Source: JAAYGT01 sp050252075 (GTDB taxonomy: Bacteria > Pseudomonadota > Gammaproteobacteria > Burkholderiales > Burkholderiaceae_B). Taken from it: a stretch of DNA of 35,511 bases. Of the stretch, positions 1-6,816 are shown in pieces (within the stretch, counting starts at the first letter, position 1; every line of letters starts with the position of its first letter). Made by a program: the position numbers and the translations under genes. The notes below the pieces were generated by a model that saw only the letters and a list, made by a program, of their open reading frames with translations, made no database searches and was not told the DNA's origin. Location of the stretch: assembly GCA_050252075.1 (NCBI GenBank), contig JBFWLP010000026.1, forward strand, positions 1 through 35,511, in the 5' to 3' direction.

Positions 1-285
1 GGCCTGTTCCGCCGTGGCGTGGGTTTTTGCAGAATAATCGGCCTGCTTGCCCAGCCCGACAAGTACAATGCGTTCTGCACTGACGCCGGGAACCGCACGC
101 AGCACCAATGTGCTGCCTGGTTTGCCGCTGAATTCCGCCCCGATGGCTTGGCGGATTGCGCCATTGCCGGCGCGGTCAATGATGTCCGCCGCGTCGGAGA
201 GCTGTTTGTCGATGAAAACACCCACGGCGAGCGCCGGTGTCTTCAGTTGGTGCAATGAGGCACTGGTCTGTGTGCTAAATTCCAT
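1..285 (-). CDS. pepA: Leucyl aminopeptidase, N-terminal part (cut by window edge)
   Basis: Cytosolic M17 leucine aminopeptidase, a zinc/manganese enzyme that removes N-terminal residues from peptides. Only the first 95 residues are in the window, reading in from an ATG at 285; the frame is open to base 1. The start MEFSTQTSASLHQLKT and the segment ERIVLVGLGK are typical of the non-catalytic N-terminal domain of betaproteobacterial PepA; the metal-binding catalytic domain lies outside. It is divergent from lptF with 57 bases between the two starts, the arrangement commonly seen in Gammaproteobacteria and Betaproteobacteria. Identification rests on remembered family sequence and on this neighbourhood. 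Confidence 0.88.
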   Translation of the reverse strand, partial: MEFSTQTSASLHQLKTPALAVGVFIDKQLSDAADIIDRAGNGAIRQAIGAEFSGKPGSTLVLRAVPGVSAERIVLVGLGKQADYSAKTHATAEQA

Positions 286-342
286 TCGAAATTCCCGATT
301 CAATCATCAAACAATGGCAGGGATTATCCCGCAAATCCGGTT

Positions 343-1470
343 ATGTCACTATTCAAGCGTTCCGTCGTCTCAGAAATACTGAGCCATGCGGGTGTGGTTT
401 TCTCGACCCTGCTGGTGGTATGGCTGAGTGTACTGCTTGTGCGCCTGCTCGGCGATGCAGCCAGCGGCTACATTGGTGCCGACGTGGTCTTCGGCCTTGC
501 CACGTTTTCCAGCATTACCGCCTTGCCCGTTATTTTATCGGTCTCGCTGTTCATCGCCGTTCTTACCACGGTCACCCGCAGTTTTCGCGAATCGGAAATG
601 GTGGTGTGGTTTGCCAGCGGCCTGTCGCTGCGCGACTGGATCGGGCCGGTAATGCGGTGCGCCGTACCTTTTGCGGTGGGCATTGCGCTTCTTACGCTTT
701 TTGCCTCGCCGTGGGCCTATCGCCAGATCAGCGAATACCGGCAACGCTACGAACAGCGCTCCGATCTTGCCAAGGTGACGGTGGGGCAGTTCATTGAAAC
801 CGACGACGGCGCCCGGGTCTTTTTCGCCGAGGGCCCCGAGAGCGATGACGAAGAAATGGGCGACATCGTTGCGCGGGTGATCGACAAGGAATGGTTGAGC
901 GTGGTCACCGCCGAGGGCGCGCATATCGAAGATCAGCCCAACGGGGACCGCTTTCTGGTGCTGACCCGCGGCCATCGCTACGACCTGAAGCCCGGGCTGC
1001 CGGAGTTCCGCATGGTCGATTTCGAGCGCTACGGAATACGATTGGAGAACCGGGCCGAGGCAACCTCACCCGAAGCGGTTCGGCGCCTTGCGGAAACCAG
1101 TATCAAGGCCCGACCAACATGGCAGCTGTTTGTCGACAACAACGACCACGCGCGCTCCCAGATCATGTGGCGCATTGCCTTGCCGCTGGCCGCCCTGAAC
1201 CTGGCCTTGCTGGCCATTCCCCTGGGGGCGGTGAATCCGCGTCTGGGCCGTTCGGGCGATTTTCTTATCGCCGGGCTGGTGGGGCTGCTGTATATGAACC
1301 TGATCAACCTGTCCCGTGGCTGGATAGGAAGCGGCCAGTTGGGTTTTGGCGTGGGCGTGTGGCTGGTTCATGTGATATTTGCCGGCCTGATGGCCTACAT
1401 GATGTGGCGCAAGTTGCGGGTCAAGGCGCCCAAAGAGCCGGCGCCCCTGGCTGCGGGCGCGGCGCGCTGA
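343..1470 (+). CDS. lptF: LPS export ABC transporter permease LptF
   Basis: Inner-membrane permease of the LptB2FG transporter, which extracts lipopolysaccharide from the inner membrane and passes it to LptC/LptA. The 375 residues show the family layout: three N-terminal membrane segments (about 12-35, 58-80, 100-122), a large periplasmic beta-jellyroll region (about 130-270), then three C-terminal membrane segments (about 275-295, 305-325, 333-357). The segment ALPLAALNLALLAIPLGAVNPR is characteristic of LptF/LptG. It is divergent from pepA, as in many proteobacteria. LptF works as a heterodimer with LptG, but no lptG follows: the next gene is a convergent LysR regulator. The ribosome binding site is weak; the start is chosen from the N-terminal sequence. 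Confidence 0.93.
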   Translation: MSLFKRSVVSEILSHAGVVFSTLLVVWLSVLLVRLLGDAASGYIGADVVFGLATFSSITALPVILSVSLFIAVLTTVTRSFRESEMVVWFASGLSLRDWIGPVMRCAVPFAVGIALLTLFASPWAYRQISEYRQRYEQRSDLAKVTVGQFIETDDGARVFFAEGPESDDEEMGDIVARVIDKEWLSVVTAEGAHIEDQPNGDRFLVLTRGHRYDLKPGLPEFRMVDFERYGIRLENRAEATSPEAVRRLAETSIKARPTWQLFVDNNDHARSQIMWRIALPLAALNLALLAIPLGAVNPRLGRSGDFLIAGLVGLLYMNLINLSRGWIGSGQLGFGVGVWLVHVIFAGLMAYMMWRKLRVKAPKEPAPLAAGAAR

Positions 1471-1479
1471 TTGCCTGGT

Positions 1480-1496
1480 GCCGCCATCGGGGCGGC
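1480..1496. other. Hairpin between convergent lptF and LysR gene
   Basis: GCCGCC-N5-GGCGGC forms a 6-bp perfect stem just after the lptF stop and against the end of the LysR gene. No T-tract follows on either strand, so it may be only a weak terminator or a pause/RNA-stability element. Confidence 0.3.
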
Positions 1497-1497
1497 C

Positions 1498-2418
1498 TCA
1501 GGGCGGGTAATTCAGATTGCTGGTTTCGCCGCGCAGCAGCGGGCCGTTCATTTGCACGGCTTGCTTCAGATAATTCCAGAGCGTCATCACCCGGTGCGAG
1601 TGGCGCAAGTCTTCGTGGCAATACATCCAGAAACTGCGGGTGATGGCGATCTGGTCTTCCAGAACCGGTTGCAGGCGCGCGTCCTGGGCAGCCATGAAGC
1701 ACGGCAAAATGGCCAGTGCCTGGCCTTGCAGGGTGGCATGATACTGGGCGATGACGCTAGTGCTGCGGAAATTCACGCGCCGGCTGTCGACAATATCTTC
1801 CAGATAGCGCAGGTGATCGCTGAAAAGCAGCTCCTCGACATAACCGATCAGCCGGTGCCGGGTCAGATCCTGAACCTTGCGTATGGCGGGAGCCTGGGCC
1901 AGATAGTCGCGATGGGCGTACAGTTTCAGGGCATAGTCGTGCAATTTGGTGCACAAGTAGGGCCCCCGTTGCGGACGCTCCAGGGAAATGGCCAGATCCG
2001 CCTCGCGTTTTGACAGGCTGATGAAGCGCGGTACGGGCATAAGATCGAGCGTCAGGTCGGGGTAGCGACGCTGGAAATCCATCATCAAGGGCGACAGCAC
2101 ATAGCTGCCAAAGCCCTCGGTGGAGCCAATGCGCAAGTGGCCCGACAAGGTTTGTGCCTGTCCCAGTATTTCTTCGCGGGCCGAAATGACCGTGCCTTCG
2201 ATCCGTTCGGCATACGAGAAAAAGCGTTCACCTTCCTCGGTCAGGGTGAAACCGCCGGCCGTGGATTTATTGAACAGCACCGTATCCAGTTCGCGTTCCA
2301 GCGCGTGTATGCGCCGCGAGACAGTGCTGTGCTGCACCCCCAGACGTATACCGGCGGCACTGACCCGCTGCGTTCGGGCCACTTCCAGAAAATACCGCAG
2401 ATCGTCCCAATTGAGCAT
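1498..2418 (-). CDS. LysR-family transcriptional regulator (probable regulator of mmsA)
   Basis: LysR-type DNA-binding regulator of 306 residues. The N-terminal winged helix-turn-helix starts MLNWDDLRYFLEVARTQRVS with the recognition region around GVQHSTVSRRIHALE, followed by a linker helix and a substrate-binding domain. An in-frame ATG lies eight codons upstream (2442), but the start at 2418 matches the usual LysR beginning. The gene is divergent from mmsA with 157 bases between starts, the usual arrangement when a LysR protein controls its neighbour. Repeats in that gap (2422-2465) are candidate binding sites. The ligand is unknown; a valine, beta-alanine or inositol breakdown product is a reasonable guess from the mmsA context. 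Function beyond the family is inference. Confidence 0.87.
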   Translation of the reverse strand: MLNWDDLRYFLEVARTQRVSAAGIRLGVQHSTVSRRIHALERELDTVLFNKSTAGGFTLTEEGERFFSYAERIEGTVISAREEILGQAQTLSGHLRIGSTEGFGSYVLSPLMMDFQRRYPDLTLDLMPVPRFISLSKREADLAISLERPQRGPYLCTKLHDYALKLYAHRDYLAQAPAIRKVQDLTRHRLIGYVEELLFSDHLRYLEDIVDSRRVNFRSTSVIAQYHATLQGQALAILPCFMAAQDARLQPVLEDQIAITRSFWMYCHEDLRHSHRVMTLWNYLKQAVQMNGPLLRGETSNLNYPP

Positions 2419-2421
2419 GTT

Positions 2422-2465
2422 TGTGCATTTTTTAGCAATCAATGTGCATTTATTTTCATGGAAAT
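2422..2465. promoter_or_regulatory. Putative LysR-regulator binding region between LysR gene and mmsA
   Basis: TGTGCATTT occurs twice, at 2422-2430 and 2443-2451, with 21 bases from start to start, which is two turns of the helix. Immediately downstream, 2452-2465 carries a near-perfect dyad, ATTTTCATGGAAAT. LysR proteins typically bind two adjacent sites on one helix face, one for autoregulation and one near the target promoter. The first repeat is only four bases from the LysR start codon, which would suit autorepression. Confidence 0.45.
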
Positions 2466-2575
2466 ATGTTTTTTACACAACTAAACTCGATCTGTTCTGC
2501 TGGCTCAGATGAATACCGGCTTTTCTTTTGCCCGTCCCGCGCGACGCGCGCCCCAATTATTTCAGGAGACTCTCA

Positions 2576-4069
2576 ATGTCCGACGTACCTCGCATACCGC
2601 TACTGATCGGCGGTGAACTGGTTCAATCCAAAACCACCGAATGGCGCGATGTGATTAACCCCGCCACGCAGGAAGTTATCGCCAAGGTGCCCTTCGCCAC
2701 ACGCGAAGAACTGGACATGGCGGTGGCCAACTCCAAGGAAGCGTTCCAGAAATGGCGCAACACCAGCCAGGGCGCCCGTGCCCGTGTCATGCTGAACCTG
2801 CAGAAGCTGGTGCGCGACAATACGGCCAAACTGGCTGAAGCCATCACCCGCGAGCATGGAAAAACGCTGCCCGACGCCGAAGGCGAGGTGGGTCGTGGTC
2901 TGGAAGTGATTGAACACGCCTGCTCGATGACCTCGCTGCAGCTGGGCGAGTATGCCGAAAATGCCGCCAGCGGCATCGACGTTTACACGCTGATCCAGCC
3001 CCTGGGCGTGTGCGCCGGGATCACCGCATTCAACTTCCCGGTCATGCTGCCGTCGTTCATGTTCCCTATTGCGGTGACGGCCGGGAACACCTTTATATTG
3101 AAGCCGTCCGAGCAGGACCCCACATCGTCGCTCATGCTGGCGCAATTGGCCCTGGAGGCAGGGTTGCCCCCCGGTGTGCTGAACGTGGTGCACGGCGGCC
3201 CCGATATCGCCAACGGTTTGTGCGAGCATCCCGATATCAAGGCGGTTTCCTTCATTGGTTCCACCCACGTGGGTACCGAAATTTATCGCCGCGCCTCGAA
3301 CGCCGGCAAGCGTTGCCAGTCCATGATGGGCGCGAAGAACCACTGCGTCATTTTGCCTGACGCCGACCGCGAGGTTGCCTTGAACCAGCTGGTGGGTGCC
3401 GCTTTCGGTGCCGCCGGCCAGCGTTGCATGGCCACTTCCGTGGCTGTCATGGTGGGCAGCGCCAAAGACTGGCTGCCTGATTTCGTCGAACGTGCCAAGA
3501 AGCTGAAAGTCAATGTGGGTACCGACCGTCAGGCCGATCTGGGCCCGCTGGTGTCGCCCAATGCGAAACGCCGCGTAGAAGGCCTGATCCAGAAAGGTGT
3601 GGAAGAGGGTGCCCAGTTGCTGCTCGATGGCCGCAATCTGGTGGTCGACAGTTACGAGAAAGGCAATTTCGTCGGGCCAACAGTGTTCAGCGGTGTTACC
3701 GCCGACATGACCATCTATAAAGACGAAATCTTCGGGCCTGTGCTGTGTGTGGTGTGTGTTGACACGCTCGAACAGGCGGTGGAGTTCATCAACGGTAACC
3801 CGAACGGCAACGGTGTGGCTCTGTTCACCCAGGATGGCGGTTCGGCGCGTTACTTCCAGAACAACATCGATGTGGGCCAAGTGGGCATCAACATTCCCAT
3901 TCCCGTGCCGGTGGCATGGTTCAGCTTCACCGGTTCGCGTGGCTCCAAGCTGGGCGATCTTGGGCCGAACGGCAAGCAGGCAGTGCATTTCTGGACACAA
4001 ACCAAAACCATCACGGCCCGCTGGTCGGCCCATGCCGCCGGTGTGAACACCACGATCTCCATGAAGTAA
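2576..4069 (+). CDS. mmsA: CoA-acylating methylmalonate-semialdehyde dehydrogenase
   Basis: NAD-dependent aldehyde dehydrogenase that turns methylmalonate semialdehyde (from valine) or malonate semialdehyde (from beta-alanine or inositol) plus CoA into propionyl-CoA or acetyl-CoA and CO2. The 497 residues match the usual MmsA length. Visible signatures are the cofactor-fold segment PVMLPSFMFPIAVTAGNTFILKPSEQ (shown here only in part: PVMLPSFMFPIA), the nucleophile region AAGQRCMA with Cys284, and the C-terminal GDLGPNGKQAVHFWTQTKT. The start at 2576 follows AGGAG (2564-2568) at a good distance and gives the usual start MSDVPRIPLLIGG; an upstream in-frame start at 2528 is rejected. Divergent from a LysR gene, the likely regulator. 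Confidence 0.92.
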   Translation: MSDVPRIPLLIGGELVQSKTTEWRDVINPATQEVIAKVPFATREELDMAVANSKEAFQKWRNTSQGARARVMLNLQKLVRDNTAKLAEAITREHGKTLPDAEGEVGRGLEVIEHACSMTSLQLGEYAENAASGIDVYTLIQPLGVCAGITAFNFPVMLPSFMFPIAVTAGNTFILKPSEQDPTSSLMLAQLALEAGLPPGVLNVVHGGPDIANGLCEHPDIKAVSFIGSTHVGTEIYRRASNAGKRCQSMMGAKNHCVILPDADREVALNQLVGAAFGAAGQRCMATSVAVMVGSAKDWLPDFVERAKKLKVNVGTDRQADLGPLVSPNAKRRVEGLIQKGVEEGAQLLLDGRNLVVDSYEKGNFVGPTVFSGVTADMTIYKDEIFGPVLCVVCVDTLEQAVEFINGNPNGNGVALFTQDGGSARYFQNNIDVGQVGINIPIPVPVAWFSFTGSRGSKLGDLGPNGKQAVHFWTQTKTITARWSAHAAGVNTTISMK

Positions 4070-4077
4070 GCTTATAT

Positions 4078-4104
4078 CGCAAAACTATATAGTTTTGCGT
4101 TTTT
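4078..4104 (+). terminator. Putative mmsA terminator: 22-bp perfect palindrome plus T-run
   Basis: Bases 4078-4099 are a perfect 22-bp palindrome (arms CGCAAAACT and AGTTTTGCG around ATAT) beginning eight bases after the mmsA stop, followed by five T (4100-4104). As RNA it folds into a 9-bp stem with a 4-base loop, which suits an intrinsic terminator, though the stem is AT-rich. Its perfect symmetry also allows an operator for cysB, which starts 41 bases downstream. Confidence 0.55.
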
Positions 4105-4113
4105 ATTCCATAT

Positions 4114-4140
4114 AATAGCCCTCACACGAGGGCTATTTTT
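4114..4140 (+). promoter_or_regulatory. Hairpin burying the cysB ribosome binding site
   Basis: AATAGCCCTC (4114-4123) pairs perfectly with GAGGGCTATT (4128-4137) around an ACAC loop, followed by TTT and then the cysB ATG. The only Shine-Dalgarno-like sequence for cysB, GAGGG (4128-4132), lies in the 3' arm and pairs with CCCTC. If the transcript starts upstream, the ribosome site would be hidden; the same element also resembles a short terminator. TATAAT at 4111-4116 overlaps the hairpin, so a transcript from it would lack most of the 5' arm. Confidence 0.5.
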
Positions 4141-5097
4141 ATGAATCTTCAACAATTTCGTTTCGTTCGGGAAACCATTCGGAGCAATTACAACCTTACC
4201 GATGCGGCGCGCAGCCTGTTCACGTCGCAACCGGGCGTATCGAAAGCCATTATCGAGTTCGAAGACGAACTGGGCATCAAGATTTTCGAGCGCCACGGCA
4301 AGCGTATACGCGGGCTGACCAAGCCCGGCGTAGCTATTTCCCAGGTGGTTGACCGCATCATGCGCGAGGTTGACAACCTGAGGAAGGTCAGCGACGAATT
4401 TGCCCGGCGCGACGAGGGCGGGCTGGTGATTGCCTGCACCCATGCCCAGGCGCGTTATATTCTTCCTCGGGTCATTCCGGCCTTTCGCGAGCGTTTCCCC
4501 AAAGTGCGCCTGTCGCTGGCCGAAGGTAGCCCTCCGCACCTGGCAAACCTGGTATTGCATGAAAAAGCCGATATCGCCATTGCCACTGAAACGCTGGCGC
4601 AAACGCCGGGTTTGGCGGCTCTGCCGGTGTATACCTGGGAGCACGTCATTGTGGTGCGTCCCGATCATCCCCTGGCGGAACTGACCTCCAGCGAAGCCCG
4701 CAACCTGTCGCTCGCCCAACTGGCTCGTTATCCCATCGTCACCTATGACCATGCATTTTCCGGGCGCGGTGCCATCGACGCTGCTTTCGAACGGGCAGGC
4801 ATCAGTCCCGACATCGTGCTCGAGGCGATCGACGCCGATGTCATTAAAACCTATGTCGACGTGGGGCTGGGCATCGGCATTATTGCTGGCATGGCCTATG
4901 ATCCGCGCCGCGATAAAGGGCTGATCGGCTTGCCGGTGGGGCATTTGTTCGGAAATCACACCACCCGCGTGGCGGTCAAATCCGGGGTTTTCCTGCGCGA
5001 TTACGTGTATGTCATGCTGGAAATGCTGGCGCCTGAACTTACCCGCGATGTGGTTCAGGACGCCATCGAGGGGCGAACCCATTCGCTCGCTGCCTGA
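4141..5097 (+). CDS. cysB: CysB-type LysR regulator of sulfur assimilation
   Basis: LysR-family activator of sulfate uptake and cysteine biosynthesis genes, with N-acetylserine or O-acetylserine as usual inducer. The 318 residues begin MNLQQFRFVRETI, with helix-turn-helix TSQPGVSKAIIEFEDELG, both characteristic of CysB. The ligand-domain segment CTHAQARYILP (around residues 98-108) corresponds to the conserved threonine-rich inducer pocket. Length and start fit the family. It sits alone between terminator-like elements, with cys genes not visible in the window. CysB/Cbl paralogues are hard to separate, so the exact sulfur target set is uncertain. The start codon lacks an exposed ribosome binding site because of the hairpin at 4114-4137. 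Confidence 0.9.
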   Translation: MNLQQFRFVRETIRSNYNLTDAARSLFTSQPGVSKAIIEFEDELGIKIFERHGKRIRGLTKPGVAISQVVDRIMREVDNLRKVSDEFARRDEGGLVIACTHAQARYILPRVIPAFRERFPKVRLSLAEGSPPHLANLVLHEKADIAIATETLAQTPGLAALPVYTWEHVIVVRPDHPLAELTSSEARNLSLAQLARYPIVTYDHAFSGRGAIDAAFERAGISPDIVLEAIDADVIKTYVDVGLGIGIIAGMAYDPRRDKGLIGLPVGHLFGNHTTRVAVKSGVFLRDYVYVMLEMLAPELTRDVVQDAIEGRTHSLAA

Positions 5098-5136
5098 CGG
5101 CAGGTGCGCCAGTCACTATCTGTTCAGTCTTGAAAG

Positions 5137-5156
5137 CCGGCGCAAGCCGGTTTTTT
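5137..5156 (+). terminator. cysB intrinsic terminator
   Basis: CCGGC-GCAA-GCCGG stem-loop followed by six T (5151-5156), about 40 bases after the cysB stop. Stem of five GC pairs with a GNRA-type loop. Confidence 0.75.
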
Positions 5157-5167
5157 ATAGCCCACAG

Positions 5168-5196
5168 TTGACAACGCAAATGAGAATGATTATTGT
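5168..5196 (+). promoter_or_regulatory. Promoter with overlapping Fur-type box upstream of DUF2325 gene
   Basis: A consensus -35 TTGACA (5168-5173) and a -10 TATTGT (5191-5196) are 17 bases apart. Between and overlapping them, TGAGAATGATTATTG (5181-5195) matches the 7-1-7 Fur consensus TGATAATNATTATCA at 11 of 14 defined positions. A repressor bound there would block RNA polymerase, so the downstream gene should be iron-repressed. This is read directly from the sequence; Fur binding itself is inference. Confidence 0.72.
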
Positions 5197-5227
5197 TTGT
5201 TTTCGTTAAAATTCAACGGAGCCAATT

Positions 5228-5572
5228 ATGTCTCAGGTCGTGCATGCGGTGATTGTCGGAGCGGATCGTTTGGGGAATATTCCCGATGTGCTGAAAGGCC
5301 ATAATATTGCGGTGCGGCACCATATCAGCGGAAGGGATCCGTCGCATCAGAAGAAAACGCTGCAGTTACCCTCGGGCACCGAGCTGTTGATACTGTTGAC
5401 GGATTTTCTGGGGCACAACGTAATGAAGACGTTCCGCGCCGCCGCCCAGCGTGCGGGCATAAAAGTGCTGGCCTGCAGGCGGTCGGTGTGCAGCCTTAGG
5501 CAGGCCTTGAACCAGTGCGGTTACTGCGAAGCCTGCCCGGTGGATGCCACCAAGCGACGGGCGCCGTTATAG
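5228..5572 (+). CDS. DUF2325 small protein with C-terminal cysteine cluster
   Basis: A 114-residue cytosolic protein. The body (about residues 5-90) has the DUF2325 pattern: VHAVIVGADRLGNIP, then LLILLTDFLGHNVMKTFRAAAQ and the terminal ACRRSVCSL. The function of DUF2325 is not established. Here the family body is followed by CGYCEACPVD, giving C97, C100 and C103 besides C83 and C88: a possible metal or Fe-S site. The upstream Fur-type promoter ties it to iron status, and DUF2325 genes are, as far as I recall, often Fur-controlled. CGGAG lies seven bases before the ATG. The 3' end overlaps the convergent NlpC/P60 gene by 52 bases. Confidence 0.82.
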   Translation: MSQVVHAVIVGADRLGNIPDVLKGHNIAVRHHISGRDPSHQKKTLQLPSGTELLILLTDFLGHNVMKTFRAAAQRAGIKVLACRRSVCSLRQALNQCGYCEACPVDATKRRAPL

Positions 5573-6189
5573 CGTTTTTTCCAGTAGCCGATGTCCATGT
5601 CTTCAATGCGTACGACCGAGCCGGAACGGGGGGCGTGGACAAACTTGCGGTTGCCCAGGTAAATACCGACATGGGAAAAGCGGTGGCCGCGGGTGTTGAA
5701 AAACACCAGGTCGCCTTTTTTCAGTTCGTGATTCTTGACGGCAATACCTTCCCGTGCGATGTCCCGGGATTTGCGGGGCAGCTTCAGCCCCAATGATTTT
5801 TCAGCGGCATAAATTACCAGGCCACTGCAATCAAAGCCCGTGCTGGGCGCTTCGCCGCCAAAACGGTACTTGATACCCAGAACACTGAGCGCGGTACTGG
5901 CCAGCGCCGGGTTGGTGCTGCCCTGGGGTGCGGAGTGCAGGCCGGATTGCAGGCCGCCTTCACGTGAACGCAGGAAGGCGCCTAGCGGGTCGGATCGCGT
6001 GGAAACCAGATACTGGTTGTTTTGAAGGCTGGAAGTTGAGCTGGCTTGCTGCGGCCCCTGACCTGTGGTGGCACACCCTGCCAGGGCGGCAACCGACACT
6101 ACCAGCGCCAGGCGGCATACACGGAAAAGGCAACCATGCCCGAAGAGTGACGTTCGTTGGATAGGCGACTGAATTCCCTGAGGCGGCAT
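5521..6189 (-). CDS. NlpC/P60 family cell-wall peptidase, lipoprotein
   Basis: Predicted lipoprotein D,L-endopeptidase of the C40 (NlpC/P60, Spr/MepS-like) family, acting on peptidoglycan stem peptides in the periplasm. With the start at 6189 the protein has 222 residues: a basic N-region and hydrophobic stretch ending in the lipobox LAGC (lipid-anchored Cys39), a low-complexity Ser/Gln linker, then the catalytic domain from about residue 92. Catalytic residues are visible: Cys121 in FDCSGLV, His173 in FSHVGIYL, His185 in FVHAPRSG. An upstream in-frame start at 6246 exists, but the 6189 start already gives a long N-region before the signal core. Its 3' end overlaps the DUF2325 gene. Exact substrate is not determinable. 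Confidence 0.88.
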   Translation of the reverse strand: MPPQGIQSPIQRTSLFGHGCLFRVCRLALVVSVAALAGCATTGQGPQQASSTSSLQNNQYLVSTRSDPLGAFLRSREGGLQSGLHSAPQGSTNPALASTALSVLGIKYRFGGEAPSTGFDCSGLVIYAAEKSLGLKLPRKSRDIAREGIAVKNHELKKGDLVFFNTRGHRFSHVGIYLGNRKFVHAPRSGSVVRIEDMDIGYWKKRYNGARRLVASTGQASQ

Positions 6190-6373
6190 AGTAGTTGGCG
6201 TTCTGTTTCTTGATGTAAAGTGCAATACGTAGCTAACCGGCACCAAAGTTTACGAAATATTGGCAAAACCGGTAAAGCAGTGAAAACCCGATAGTCGATA
6301 AGTTTACCTCAGGGCTGAAGTATAGTTGATGTCGCGTAACAGCACTTACATTCTTTGTATATAGGAATTTTGC

Positions 6374-6784
6374 ATGAAAACCAAACCAATATTATCACTG
6401 GAAAATGTTAAGGCCATTCTTTCCGCCGCCGAAGCGCATGCCGTGAAGAACCACTGGGCGGTCAGCATTGCCGTGGTTGACGACGGCGGTCATATGCTGG
6501 GTATGGTGCGTCTGGATGGCGCGGCGCCCATTTCCGCGCAAATTGCGCCGGCCAAGGCACGTACCTCGGCGCTGGGGCAGCGTGAATCGAAATCGTATGA
6601 AGACATCATCAATCAGGGCCGTACGGCATTTTTGTCGGCTCCGGGGCTTGAAGGTCTGCTCGAGGGCGGGGTGCCCGTGGTCGTTGACGGCCAGGTCATC
6701 GCCGCGGTGGGCGTATCGGGGGTGAAATCCTCGGAAGACGTTGAAATCGCGCGCGCGGGTATTGCCGCGCTGGGTCTGGCCTGA
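6374..6784 (+). CDS. GlcG/HbpS-like protein
   Basis: A 136-residue protein of the GlcG/HbpS (former DUF336) family. The pattern is seen in VSIAVVDDGGHMLGMVRLDGA, the central APAKARTSALG, and the C-terminal GGVPVVVDGQVIAAVGVSG. Members bind small ligands or cofactors (haem in Streptomyces HbpS) and often sit beside transporters and oxidases; the biochemical role here is unknown. No signal peptide is seen. TAGGA (6362-6366) precedes the ATG by seven bases. It is followed after 32 bases by a UMF1-type transporter and then acs, all on the plus strand, which suggests one transcript. It is divergent from the NlpC/P60 gene across 184 bases. Confidence 0.85.
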   Translation: MKTKPILSLENVKAILSAAEAHAVKNHWAVSIAVVDDGGHMLGMVRLDGAAPISAQIAPAKARTSALGQRESKSYEDIINQGRTAFLSAPGLEGLLEGGVPVVVDGQVIAAVGVSGVKSSEDVEIARAGIAALGLA

Positions 6785-6816
6785 CGCTTTGGCCTGACGC
6801 ATAACGGCCATTCGGC

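Noticed and set aside
2600..4033. Long open frame (about 477 codons) antisense to mmsA
   Set aside because: It mirrors the codon structure of a GC-rich gene, has His/Gln-rich low-complexity content, no ribosome site and no family features; the sense strand encodes a complete MmsA.
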